64,000 nt of DNA, taken from NCBI RefSeq assembly GCF_026340975.1, contig NZ_JAPEOS010000001.1, positions 1,944,501-2,008,500 of the forward strand. The letters run 5' to 3'. This document shows positions 9,868 to 18,812 of the stretch, one piece after another (within the stretch, counting starts at the first letter, position 1; every line of letters begins with the position of its first letter). The position numbers and the translations under genes are program-made. The notes beneath the pieces were generated by a model. It was not told the DNA's origin. It worked only from the letters and a program-made list of their open reading frames with translations, and did no database searches. Source of the stretch: Streptomyces sp. NBC_01214 (GTDB lineage: Bacteria; Actinomycetota; Actinomycetes; Streptomycetales; Streptomycetaceae).

Positions 9868-11001
9868 TTACACGGCCCGGTACGCCACCGGGTCCGTGCC
9901 CGGTACCGCCTCGGCGCGGCCCTGTTTGACCAGCCGCCGCACGTGGGCCTCCGCTTCGGAGACGGCGATGTTGCGGGAGCCGTACGGGATCTGTTCCCAG
10001 GGCCGGTTCCACTCCATCCGCTCCGCCAGCCCCCACGGAGTCAGCGGCTCGGCCAGCAGCGCCAAGAGGCCCCTCAGCCGTTCCTCGTGGTGGTCGAGGA
10101 GCTCCCGTACGCGGCCGGGTGCGTCGGTGAAGGCGTATTGGTGGGCGGGGAGCACCTCGGCGGGTCCGAGGCGGCCGATGCGTTCGAGGGAGTCGAGGTA
10201 GTCGCCGAGGGGGTCGGTGACGCGGGTGTCCTCCGGGGCCTCGTACAGGCCGATGTGGGGGGAGATCCCGGGCAGCAGGTGGTCCCCGGAGAAGAGGCGG
10301 CCGTGGCCGGGGAGGTTCGCCGGGTGCGCTTCCTCCAGGTGCAGGCAGACGTGGCCGGGGGTGTGGCCGGGGGTCCAGATCGCGCGCAGTCGGCGCCCGG
10401 CGAGGGGGAGCAGCTCGGCGGGGACGATCTCCCGGTCGGGGACGGCGGCGCGCAGGCCGGGCAGGGTCCGCATGCGGCCGCTCGCGCGGGCGGCGCGCAG
10501 CGGGGCGATGTGCTCCTCGGGGGCTCCGGCGGCGGCGAGTTTGGCGCTCATGTAGTCGAACCAGACGCCGGGTTCGGAGGCGCGGGTCCGTACGACGACC
10601 TCGGTGTCGGCGGCGTGCATGGCGATCCAGGCGCCGGAGGCCTCGCGGACCCGGCCCGAGAGGCCGTGGTGGTCGGGGTGGTGGTGGGTGATGACCACGC
10701 CGTGGATGTCGGTGACGGCGGTGCCGAGTGCGGTGAGGCCGGCGACGAGGGTGTCCCAGGAGGCGGGGTCGTCCCAGCCGGTGTCGATGAGGACGGGGCC
10801 GCGGTCGGTGTCGAGGACGTGGACGAGGGTGTGTCCGAGGGGGTTGTCGGGGATCGGGACCTTGATTCCCCATACGCCGCCGCCGTGATCGGTGACGTGC
10901 GGGGTGTCGCCGGTGACCGGTGACGCGTCCTCCTCGACCTGTGGCGCGTCCTGCGTGACCGGCGATGCGTCCTCCGTGACCTGTGGCGTGTCCTCCGGCA
11001 T
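9868..11001 (-). CDS. MBL-fold metallo-hydrolase with an N-terminal heptad-repeat tail
   Basis: 377 residues. Metallo-beta-lactamase fold with metal-binding HHHPDHHG, the distal TPGHTPGH and GDHLLPG motifs and a C-terminal helical region. Residues 3-37 form five degenerate 7-residue repeats (EDTPQVT, EDASPVT ...) not usual for the family. Substrate unknown; glyoxalase-II-like or other hydrolytic activity is possible. It is divergent from the aldehyde dehydrogenase, and the shared 194-bp region contains both operator-like motifs, so co-regulation with the side-chain genes is possible. No in-frame ATG or GTG is evident between the repeats and the core, so the start at 11001 stands. Confidence 0.85.
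   Translation of the reverse strand: MPEDTPQVTEDASPVTQDAPQVEEDASPVTGDTPHVTDHGGGVWGIKVPIPDNPLGHTLVHVLDTDRGPVLIDTGWDDPASWDTLVAGLTALGTAVTDIHGVVITHHHPDHHGLSGRVREASGAWIAMHAADTEVVVRTRASEPGVWFDYMSAKLAAAGAPEEHIAPLRAARASGRMRTLPGLRAAVPDREIVPAELLPLAGRRLRAIWTPGHTPGHVCLHLEEAHPANLPGHGRLFSGDHLLPGISPHIGLYEAPEDTRVTDPLGDYLDSLERIGRLGPAEVLPAHQYAFTDAPGRVRELLDHHEERLRGLLALLAEPLTPWGLAERMEWNRPWEQIPYGSRNIAVSEAEAHVRRLVKQGRAEAVPGTDPVAYRAV
10891..10995 (-). repeat. Five in-frame 21-bp tandem repeats
   Basis: Five diverged 21-bp units encode residues 3-37 of the MBL protein as heptads of the form x-D-x-x-x-V-x. Alternate units are most alike, giving a higher-order period of 42 bp. Likely slippage-generated and length-variable between strains. 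Confidence 0.8.
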
Positions 11002-11109
11002 GCGCCCGCCCTCCCCTGTCGCCGCCCTCGGACGAGAACGTGTTCCAGTAGTAGCCCAAGTCGACCACTTTCTGAGCTCCCTGACTAGTCGTTCGATCTT
11101 CTCCGCCGC

Positions 11110-11126
11110 ACTGACGGAGGTTCAGT
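11110..11126. promoter_or_regulatory. Palindrome of the CTGAC-N5-GTCAG class
   Basis: ACTGACGGAGGTTCAGT: arms ACTGA/TCAGT. The inner 15 bp differ from CTGAC-N5-GTCAG at one base. It lies 70 bp upstream of the aldehyde dehydrogenase start and 109 bp from the MBL start, 23 bp from the next palindrome. Confidence 0.5.
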
Positions 11127-11148
11127 CCTGGCCGTGGACTCCTCTAAC

Positions 11149-11167
11149 TAGAACTGGTATCAGTTCT
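11149..11167. promoter_or_regulatory. KstR-like operator before aldehyde dehydrogenase
   Basis: Inverted repeat AGAACTG-GTAT-CAGTTCT (11150-11167). The left part TAGAACTGGTATCA (11149-11162) matches TnnAACnnGTTnnA with one mismatch. It ends 28 bp before the ATG at 11196, positioned to block transcription. Confidence 0.6.
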
Positions 11168-11195
11168 GGAACCCAAGCCGCAGGAGGCCTCAGCC

Positions 11196-12673
<1,478 letters not shown>

Positions 12674-12674
<1 letters not shown>

Positions 12675-12907
12675 TGGGCGACCGCTGGCAGGTCGAGGTG
12701 GACCGGGGGGTCTGCATCGGCTCGGGCATGTGCGTGAACCACGCCCCGGACGGCTTCGTCCTGGACACGGCGCGCCAGTCCCACCCGCGCACCGCCGAGT
12801 CGGACGCGAACGAGCCGATCCTGACGGCTGCGGAGGGCTGCCCGGTGGAAGCCATCATGATCACCCTGGCGGCGACGGGCGAACCGGTCTTCCCGCCGGA
12901 GGAGTGA
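12674..12907 (+). CDS. [3Fe-4S] ferredoxin, probable P450 redox partner
   Basis: 77 residues. Cys14, Cys20 and Cys56 in C-x5-C ... CP arrangement (CIGSGMC, GCPVEA) bind one 3Fe-4S cluster, as in ferredoxins that feed electrons to actinobacterial P450s. Its ATG overlaps the aldehyde dehydrogenase TGA, so the two are co-translated. No P450 is in this operon; the CYP125-like enzyme at 104 has similar upstream operators and is the natural partner. Confidence 0.9.
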
Positions 12908-12965
12908 CCGCGGACAGGGGGCGGGGGCGGGCCCCCGGCAGCCGGTGACCCGGCCGCCGGCCCCG

Positions 12966-12997
12966 ACTCGCCGCCGGGGCCCGCGGGGCCGGCGAGT
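12966..12997. terminator. Probable terminator hairpin between convergent genes
   Basis: ACTCGCC at 12966-12972 pairs with GGCGAGT at 12991-12997, with additional GC pairing inside. It sits between the ferredoxin (+) and the exporter gene (-). Confidence 0.55.
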
Positions 12998-13049
12998 GCC
13001 GCCGGGTGTCGCCGGGTGTCGCCGGGGACCACCGGTCCTGCGGCCGTCC

Positions 13050-14513
13050 TCAGCCGTCGGCGCCTTCGGGAGCGCGGGTCAGCGACCGCAGCACGAGCGC
13101 GATCACGATGGCGATGCCGGAGCACAGGGTCAGGGCCAGGAAGCCGTTGCCGACACCCGCGGTGGTCGCGTCCGCGACCGAACCGCCGTCGGCCAGACGG
13201 CTGTCGACCGAGGTGGCGAGGACGGTGCCGATGACGGCGATGCCGAGGGCGGCGCCGGTCTCGTTGAAGGTGTTGAGCAGGCCGGAGCCGACACCGGACT
13301 CCGCCACCTTGACGTGCGAGGTGCCGATGCCGAAGAGCGGGACGAAGCAGGCGGGCAGACCGGCACCGATGACGGCCAGCGCGACGACGGTGAGCGCGAC
13401 GCTGTCGGTGCCGGTCGCCAGGACGCCCGTGCCGACCAGGTGCAGGGCCGCTCCGGCCGCGTACGTTCCGCCCAGGCCCAGGGCGCGTGCCAGCGACGGC
13501 GCGACCAGCGCGACCGCGAGGGCGGCCAGGCCCATGGGGAGCAGTGCGAGGCCGGTGACGAAGGCGCTCATCTCGTGGACCCGCTGGAAGTAGATGCTGG
13601 CCAGGAAGGAGCTGCTGATCATTACGGCGGCCACCAGGAGCAGGCCGACGCTGGACAGCCAGTAGGTGGGCTTGCGCAGCAGGTGCAGCGGGAGCAGCGG
13701 GTCGACCCGGCCGATCTCCATGAACGTGACCGCGGCGAGCAGGACCGCGGCGGCGCCGATGCTGATCCAGGCGTTCCGGTCGCCGAACCCCTCGTGCAGC
13801 CGGATCAGTCCGAAGGACAGGGCGGCGAGTCCGGCGGTGGACACGGCCGCCGACGGCAGCCGCAGCGTGCGGTCGCTGCTCGTGTCGAGGGCGGGCATGC
13901 TGCGCAGGGCGCCGATGCCGGCAGCGATGCTGACCGGGATGTTGATGAGGAAGGCCCAGCGCCAGCTGATCGCCGTGACGATCAGCCCGCCGAGCACCAC
14001 GCCGATGGTCGCGCCGATCACTCCGAGGCCGCTCCAGGCGGTCAGTGCGATCTTTCGCTGCTCCTCGTCCTGGTAGACCTCCAAGATGATCGACAGGGCG
14101 GCCGCGGAGAGCAGTGCGGCCCCGGCGCCCTGGACGGCGCGGCCCGCGACGAGCAGTTCCTGGTTGCCCGCGATGCCGCAGAGCACGGAGGCCACGGCGA
14201 AGACGGTGAGGCCGGTGAGGAAGGTGCGGCGGCGTCCGAGGACGTCGGAGACGCGGCCGCCGAAGAGCAGCAGGCTGCCGAGCACCAGGACGTACCCGCT
14301 GATCGTCCACTGCAAGGCCGCCTGATCGGCGGGCAGCTGGGCCCCGATCGAGGGCAGGGCCACGTTCACGACCGTCGAGTCCAGCATGACCATCAACTGG
14401 GCGACGCCGACCACCACCAGAGTGGTCCAGGCGGCCTTGCCGGGGGCCCGTGCGGGTGTTCCTGCCGCGTCCTGCTCGGCCGGCTGGGGCACCAGCGTCT
14501 GCTCGGTCACCAC
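13050..14513 (-). CDS. MFS exporter, DHA2 (EmrB/QacA) family
   Basis: 487 residues with about 14 hydrophobic segments. Seen: motif C-region LMVMLDSTVVNVALPSI in TM1 and motif A GGRVSDVLGRRRTF in the TM2-3 loop, characteristic of proton-coupled drug/H+ antiporters of the 14-TM class. It would export a toxic or bioactive small molecule. It is divergent from a MarR regulator with direct-repeat operators between them, so it is probably derepressed by the exported compound. Confidence 0.9.
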   Translation of the reverse strand: MVTEQTLVPQPAEQDAAGTPARAPGKAAWTTLVVVGVAQLMVMLDSTVVNVALPSIGAQLPADQAALQWTISGYVLVLGSLLLFGGRVSDVLGRRRTFLTGLTVFAVASVLCGIAGNQELLVAGRAVQGAGAALLSAAALSIILEVYQDEEQRKIALTAWSGLGVIGATIGVVLGGLIVTAISWRWAFLINIPVSIAAGIGALRSMPALDTSSDRTLRLPSAAVSTAGLAALSFGLIRLHEGFGDRNAWISIGAAAVLLAAVTFMEIGRVDPLLPLHLLRKPTYWLSSVGLLLVAAVMISSSFLASIYFQRVHEMSAFVTGLALLPMGLAALAVALVAPSLARALGLGGTYAAGAALHLVGTGVLATGTDSVALTVVALAVIGAGLPACFVPLFGIGTSHVKVAESGVGSGLLNTFNETGAALGIAVIGTVLATSVDSRLADGGSVADATTAGVGNGFLALTLCSGIAIVIALVLRSLTRAPEGADG

Positions 14514-14553
14514 GTCTCCTTCGTCCTCGTCTTGTCGTCCGCACCAAATGATT

Positions 14554-14604
14554 TATGCGCATGCATCAATTGAGCCGGACAGTACATGTATGCGTATGCA
14601 TCGA
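14554..14604. promoter_or_regulatory. Paired MarR-type operator sites
   Basis: Two near-identical 16-bp sites, TATGCGCATGCATCAA (14554-14569) and TATGCGTATGCATCGA (14589-14604), 35 bp apart start to start, lie in the MFS/MarR divergent promoter region. The AT-rich character and self-complementary ATGCAT cores contrast with the surroundings. Confidence 0.7.
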
Positions 14605-14628
14605 CAAGGGGCGCGTGGCGAACCTACG

Positions 14629-15063
14629 ATGAGGAACGTGACGAGGAACGTGACGGAAGCAGCAGCTCTCACCGACCGCTGGGTGGCCGTGACCCGCGCC
14701 TGTGCGCAGATCAACCAGGCCGCCGAGCGCGTGCTGGCCGAGCGCCACGGCCTGTGCGCCAGCGCCTTCGAGATCATGGACGTGATGGCGCGGGCCGATG
14801 GCTGGATCCGGGCGGGGGAGCTCAGCTCCCGGGCGTCCCGCAGCCAGCCGCAGGTCTCGCGTCTCGTGGCGCAGATGGTCGGAGCGGGCTATGTCGAGCG
14901 GAAGCCGTGCTCCAGCGACCGGCGGGGGTTCGACGTCCGGCTCACGGCGTCCGGCCGGGAGCTCTTCTCGCAGTCCGTCGTCACCATGGAAACGGTGCTG
15001 GGCGAGGTGGCCGAAAGCAGCGCAGAGGTGCGGGACGTCATGGGGCTGACCGCTGACCGCTGA
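14629..15063 (+). CDS. MarR-family transcriptional regulator
   Basis: 144 residues. Winged-helix core: AFEIMDVMARAD, RAGELSSRASRSQPQVSRLVAQMVGAGYVERK, wing SSDRRGFDVRLTASGRELF. A likely repressor of the divergent DHA2 exporter and itself. The ATG at 14629 is followed by a direct duplication of GAGGAACGTGAC, so a GTG three codons downstream with its own GAGGAAC is an alternative start. Confidence 0.85.
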   Translation: MRNVTRNVTEAAALTDRWVAVTRACAQINQAAERVLAERHGLCASAFEIMDVMARADGWIRAGELSSRASRSQPQVSRLVAQMVGAGYVERKPCSSDRRGFDVRLTASGRELFSQSVVTMETVLGEVAESSAEVRDVMGLTADR

Positions 15064-15180
15064 CCGCTGACCGTCGGCCGCCGACCGGTGATTGCCGATC
15101 GGCGCTTGCGCGTAGGCCCGTGCGCCGGTGTCGGCGGCGTCGTTGCCCCTATCGACGCCCCCGGTGCCCCCGCGGCCCGC

Positions 15181-15480
15181 TCAGGGGCGGGTCGTCCGGC
15201 CCGGGCGGCTCGTGATGTTCGTGGGGTCCAGGCGCGCTCCGCAGCGGTCGCAGAGCTGGTGGGTGTCGGGACCGCCGCCGCAGCCCGTGTGCTCGATGGT
15301 CACCGGGGGCCCGTCCGCCTCCGGGTAGTAGCGGTCGCCCCACTGCATCAGGTGGTTCAGGGCGGGCCACAGGGCCAGGCCCTTCTCCGTCAGTACGTAG
15401 TCGAAGCGCTCCGGCCGGGTCTGGTACGGGTGCCGCTCCAGCACGCCCTCGGCCTCCAGTCGGCGCAGCCGGTCGGTCTG
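15181..15480 (-). pseudogene. 3' fragment of an HxlR-family regulator
   Basis: From 15480 the minus strand encodes TDRLRRLEAEGVLERHPYQ, then RFDYVLTEKGLALWPALNHLMQWGDRY and a Cys-containing tail (HTGCGG...CDRCGARL), ending at a normal stop. This is the recognition-helix and wing part of an HxlR winged-helix protein. The N-terminal half with its Cys and first helices is absent; instead the frame runs into an unrelated plus-strand gene fragment. Interpreted as a remnant left by a deletion. Confidence 0.8.
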
Positions 15481-15801
15481 GCCTCGCTGCGCCGCCTCGA
15501 CACCAGGCTCGGCGCGTCCGCGGCCGCCGTACGCCCGGAGAGCGTCGGGGCGCAGGCCGCCGCGCTGGGCCGGTGGGGGCGGGGGGAGGACGCCGCCTGG
15601 GAGCGGCTCGGGGAGATCGCGCACCCGGTGCTCGCGGCGGCCGGGGCCCACGACGTCATGGTCCACGCGTTCGCCACGTACGCCATGTCCCAGCGGCTGG
15701 CGGACTCGAAGGTCGTCATCTACGGGGACGCCGGTCACGGCTTCCTGTTCCAGCACCCCGAGGAGTTCGGGGGCGAGGTCCTCCGCTTCCTGGCGGAGTG
15801 A
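15478..15801 (+). pseudogene. 3' fragment of an alpha/beta hydrolase
   Basis: From 15478 the plus strand encodes LASLRRLDTRLGA, then AAWERLGEIAHPVLAAAGAHD, ATYAMSQRLADSKVVIYGDAGHGFLFQHPEEFG and VLRFLAE before a stop. These are the acid-region and catalytic-His (DAGHGF) ends of an alpha/beta hydrolase. Nucleophile and oxyanion parts are missing. It abuts the HxlR fragment head to head, so one deletion appears to have removed the divergent promoter and both 5' halves. Confidence 0.8.
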
Positions 15802-15840
15802 GGCGGGCGACCGCCGCGGCCCGGCCCCGGAGCGGCGGCT

Positions 15841-16464
15841 TCAGGCCTTTTCCGGAGACGTCAGGTCGATCAGGCGACACACCGTTTCGATGTCGATCTT
15901 GACCTGGGCGATCGACGCGCGGCCGGAAAGCCACGTGATCAGCGCCGAGTGCCAGGTGTGCTCGATGACCCGGACCGCCGAGAGCTGCTCCGCCGTCGGC
16001 GGCTTCTCCAGGCCCATCGCGTCCAGGATGATCGCCGTGGTCAGCCGGGACACCGTGTCCACCTCGGGGCTCACGCTCCGGTCCGCGAACGTCAGCGCCC
16101 GCACCATCGCGTCGGCCAGCTGCGGCTCCCGCTGGAGGGCGCGGAAGGCCCGCATCAGGGTCTCCGCGACCCGCGTCGCGGGGTCGTCCCCGGCCGGCGG
16201 GCGCTTGCGCAGCGTGGTGTGCATGTGCTGGAGCTGGTCCTGCATGGTGGCGACCAACAGGTGCACCTTGGAGGGGAAGTAGCGGTAGAGCGTGCCCAGG
16301 GCCACCCCCGCCGCCTCCGCGACCTCGCGCATCTGGACGGCGTCGAACCCGCCCCGGCTGGCCAGCTGGGCGCTGGCGTGCAGGATCCGGCGGCGGCGGG
16401 CCTCCTGGCGCTCCGTCAGGGGAGGCGACGCCGGTGTGGTGACGGCCTTCACTTCCGCTGTCAT
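15841..16464 (-). CDS. kstR: TetR-family repressor, KstR-like
   Basis: 207 residues from ATG 16464. GTG 16560 and ATG 16530 are upstream in-frame options but give an atypical N-terminus. HTH region: RRILHASAQLASRGGFDAVQMREVAEAAGVALGTLYRYFPSKVHLLVA. The run VQMRxVAxxAxVAxGTLYRYFPSKVHLLV is what I recall for mycobacterial KstR, repressor of sterol side-chain genes, whose ligands are steroid acyl-CoA or acid intermediates. A perfect TnnAACnnGTTnnA box lies between it and the divergent glycosyltransferase operon, implying autoregulation. Boxes of the same type precede the P450/thiolase, FadE34 and Hsd4B genes. Confidence 0.85.
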   Translation of the reverse strand: MTAEVKAVTTPASPPLTERQEARRRRILHASAQLASRGGFDAVQMREVAEAAGVALGTLYRYFPSKVHLLVATMQDQLQHMHTTLRKRPPAGDDPATRVAETLMRAFRALQREPQLADAMVRALTFADRSVSPEVDTVSRLTTAIILDAMGLEKPPTAEQLSAVRVIEHTWHSALITWLSGRASIAQVKIDIETVCRLIDLTSPEKA

Positions 16465-16624
16465 GGCTCCCGTTCCGTGTCGTTCCGTGTCGTTGCGCGG
16501 GCTGAATCCGGGCTGGTCCGCGGCCAGCATGGCAGGCGCCGGAGCCGTGGCGCGAATCACCTGCTCCGCCTCTTACGGTGTAGTTTCCGGCCGGTAGATT
16601 CAATGGTCTTCGACGGATCAAGTC

Positions 16625-16638
16625 TGAAACTTGTTCTA
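16625..16638. promoter_or_regulatory. KstR box in the kstR/glycosyltransferase divergent promoter
   Basis: TGAAACTTGTTCTA matches TnnAACnnGTTnnA at every defined position. It lies 161 bp upstream of the KstR-like ATG and 55 bp upstream of the glycosyltransferase GTG, so it could control both. Confidence 0.75.
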
Positions 16639-16692
16639 CATTATCCGAGCGGTTACGCTCCGGCGAAAGTTGCAGGGAGAAGGGGGCCGAGA

Positions 16693-18012
16693 GTGACCGC
16701 TGAGGCCATGGTGACGAGCCCTTTCGCGGGTTCCGCCGCCGACGGCGACCGCCCGCTGCGCATCGCACTCCTCACCTATAAGGGGAACCCGTTCTGCGGC
16801 GGCCAGGGCGTCTACGTCCGCCACCTCGCGCGCGAACTCGTACGACTGGGGCACTCCGTCGAAGTCATCGGCGCGCAGCCCTACCCCGTGCTCGACACGG
16901 GCGCCACGCTCACCGAACTCCCGAGCCTGGACCTGTACCGCAGCCCGGACCCCTTCCGCACGCCGGGGCGCGACGAGTACCGGGACTGGATCGACGCCCT
17001 CGAGGTCGCCACCATGTGGACCGGCGGCTTCCCCGAGCCGCTGACCTTCTCGTTGCGCGCCCGCCGTCACCTGGCCGCGCGCGCCGGTGACTTCGACGTC
17101 ATCCACGACAACCAGACGCTCGGGTACGGCCTCCTCGCCGACCTCGGCGCCCCGCTGGTCACCACGATCCACCACCCCATCACCGTCGACCGGGGCCTCG
17201 ACCTCGACGCCGCGCAGGGCTGGTTGAAGCGGGCCTCCGTGCGCCGCTGGTACGGCTTCACCCGCATGCAGGGCCGCGTCGCCCGCCGACTGCCGTCCGT
17301 GCTCACCGTCTCCGGCTCCTCCAAGCAGGAGATCGCCCAGCACCTGGGCGTCCGCGACGAGCGCATCCACGTCGTGCACATCGGCGCCGACACCGACCTG
17401 TGGTCGCCGGACCCGTCCGTCGCCGAGGTGCCCGGCCGCATCGTCACCACCTCCAGCGCCGACGTGCCGCTCAAGGGGCTCGTGTACCTCGTCGAGGCGC
17501 TCGCGAAGCTGCGCACCGAGCAGCCGGAGGCGCACCTCGTCGTCGTCGGCAAGCGCGCCGAGCAGGGTCCCGTCGCCCGCGCCATCGAGACGTACGGCCT
17601 CCAGGACGCGATCCGCTTCGTCAAGGGCATCACCGACGCCGAGCTCGTCGACCTCGTCCGCAGCGCCCAGGTCGCCTGCGTGCCCTCCCTCTACGAGGGC
17701 TTCTCGCTCCCGGCGGCCGAAGCCATGGCCACCGGCACCCCGCTCGTCGCCACCACCGGCGGCGCGATCCCCGAGGTCGCCGGACCCGACGGCGAGACCT
17801 GCCTCGCGGTGCCCGCGGGCGACGCGGGCGCGCTGGCCGGCGCACTGGGCCGGATGCTGGGCGATCCGGAGCTGCGGGCCCGCCTCGGCGCCGCCGGGCG
17901 CGAACGGGTCCTGACCCGGTTCACCTGGGCCGCGGCCGCCCGCGGAACCGTCGCGCACTACCGCGCCGCCATCGAGCAGGCCGCCGCCGGCCGCACCCAC
18001 CGGGCGCGCTGA
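16693..18012 (+). CDS. Glycosyltransferase family 4 protein
   Basis: 439 residues, GT-B fold. N-terminal domain begins RIALLTYKGNPFCGGQGVYVRHLARELVRLGHSVEVIG. The C-terminal nucleotide-sugar domain contains KGLVYLVEAL, PSLYEGFSLPAAEAMATGTPLVAT with the conserved E-x7-E, and GGAIPEVAG. Retaining GT4 enzymes transfer sugars from NDP-donors; acceptor unknown. GTG at 16693 follows a purine-rich GGGAGAAGGGGG. First of a three-gene set with a methyltransferase and an alpha-toroid protein; divergent from the KstR-like gene with a shared operator. Confidence 0.85.
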   Translation: MTAEAMVTSPFAGSAADGDRPLRIALLTYKGNPFCGGQGVYVRHLARELVRLGHSVEVIGAQPYPVLDTGATLTELPSLDLYRSPDPFRTPGRDEYRDWIDALEVATMWTGGFPEPLTFSLRARRHLAARAGDFDVIHDNQTLGYGLLADLGAPLVTTIHHPITVDRGLDLDAAQGWLKRASVRRWYGFTRMQGRVARRLPSVLTVSGSSKQEIAQHLGVRDERIHVVHIGADTDLWSPDPSVAEVPGRIVTTSSADVPLKGLVYLVEALAKLRTEQPEAHLVVVGKRAEQGPVARAIETYGLQDAIRFVKGITDAELVDLVRSAQVACVPSLYEGFSLPAAEAMATGTPLVATTGGAIPEVAGPDGETCLAVPAGDAGALAGALGRMLGDPELRARLGAAGRERVLTRFTWAAAARGTVAHYRAAIEQAAAGRTHRAR

Positions 18013-18077
18013 CCTCCTGCTCCTTCCGCTTCCTTCCCATCCCCGAACAACCCCCGCGACCGCGAAGGCAGGACCCC

Positions 18078-18812
18078 GTGCTGACCGTCGATTTCTCCCG
18101 GTTCCCGCTCGCCGCAGGCGACCGCGTACTCGACCTGGGCTGCGGCGCAGGCCGGCACGCCTTCGAGTGCTACCGGAGAGGCGCCCAGGTGGTCGCCGTC
18201 GACCGCAACGGCGAGGAGATCCGCGAGGTCGCCAAGTGGTTCGCCGCGATGAAGGAGGCCGGTGAGGCCCCCGCCGGGGCCACCGCCACCGCCATGGAGG
18301 GCGACGCGCTCGCACTGCCCTTCCCCGACGACTCCTTCGACGTCGTCATCATCTCCGAGGTGATGGAGCACATCCACGACGACAAGGGCGTGCTCGCCGA
18401 AATGGTGCGCGTGCTCAAGCCCGGCGGGCGCATCGCCATCACCGTGCCGCGCTACGGCCCCGAGAAGATCTGCTGGGCGCTCTCCGACGCCTACCACGAG
18501 GTCGAAGGCGGCCACATCCGCATCTACAAGGCGGACGAGCTGCTCGGCAAGATGAAGGCCGCGGGCCTCAAGCCGTACGGCACCCACCACGCGCACGGGC
18601 TGCACTCCCCGTACTGGTGGCTCAAGTGCGCCTTCGGCGTCGACAACGACAAGGCACTGCCCGTCAAGGCGTACCACAAGCTCCTGGTCTGGGACATCAT
18701 GAAGAAGCCGCTGGCCACACGGCTCGCCGAGCAGGCCCTGAACCCGCTCATCGGCAAGAGCTTCGTGGCGTACGCGACCAAGCCCCACCTCCCCGTCAGC
18801 GCGGCCCAGTGA
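18078..18812 (+). CDS. Class I SAM-dependent methyltransferase
   Basis: 244 residues. SAM-binding motif I VLDLGCGAGRHAFE, acidic end of beta2 VVAVDRN, motif DALALPFPDDSFDVVIISEVMEHI and VLKPGGRIAITVPR, as in the UbiE/Methyltransf_11 group. GTG at 18078 is 65 nt after the glycosyltransferase stop; its own stop overlaps the next gene's GTG. Probably modifies the same glycosylated product, but the substrate cannot be read from sequence. Confidence 0.85.
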   Translation: MLTVDFSRFPLAAGDRVLDLGCGAGRHAFECYRRGAQVVAVDRNGEEIREVAKWFAAMKEAGEAPAGATATAMEGDALALPFPDDSFDVVIISEVMEHIHDDKGVLAEMVRVLKPGGRIAITVPRYGPEKICWALSDAYHEVEGGHIRIYKADELLGKMKAAGLKPYGTHHAHGLHSPYWWLKCAFGVDNDKALPVKAYHKLLVWDIMKKPLATRLAEQALNPLIGKSFVAYATKPHLPVSAAQ

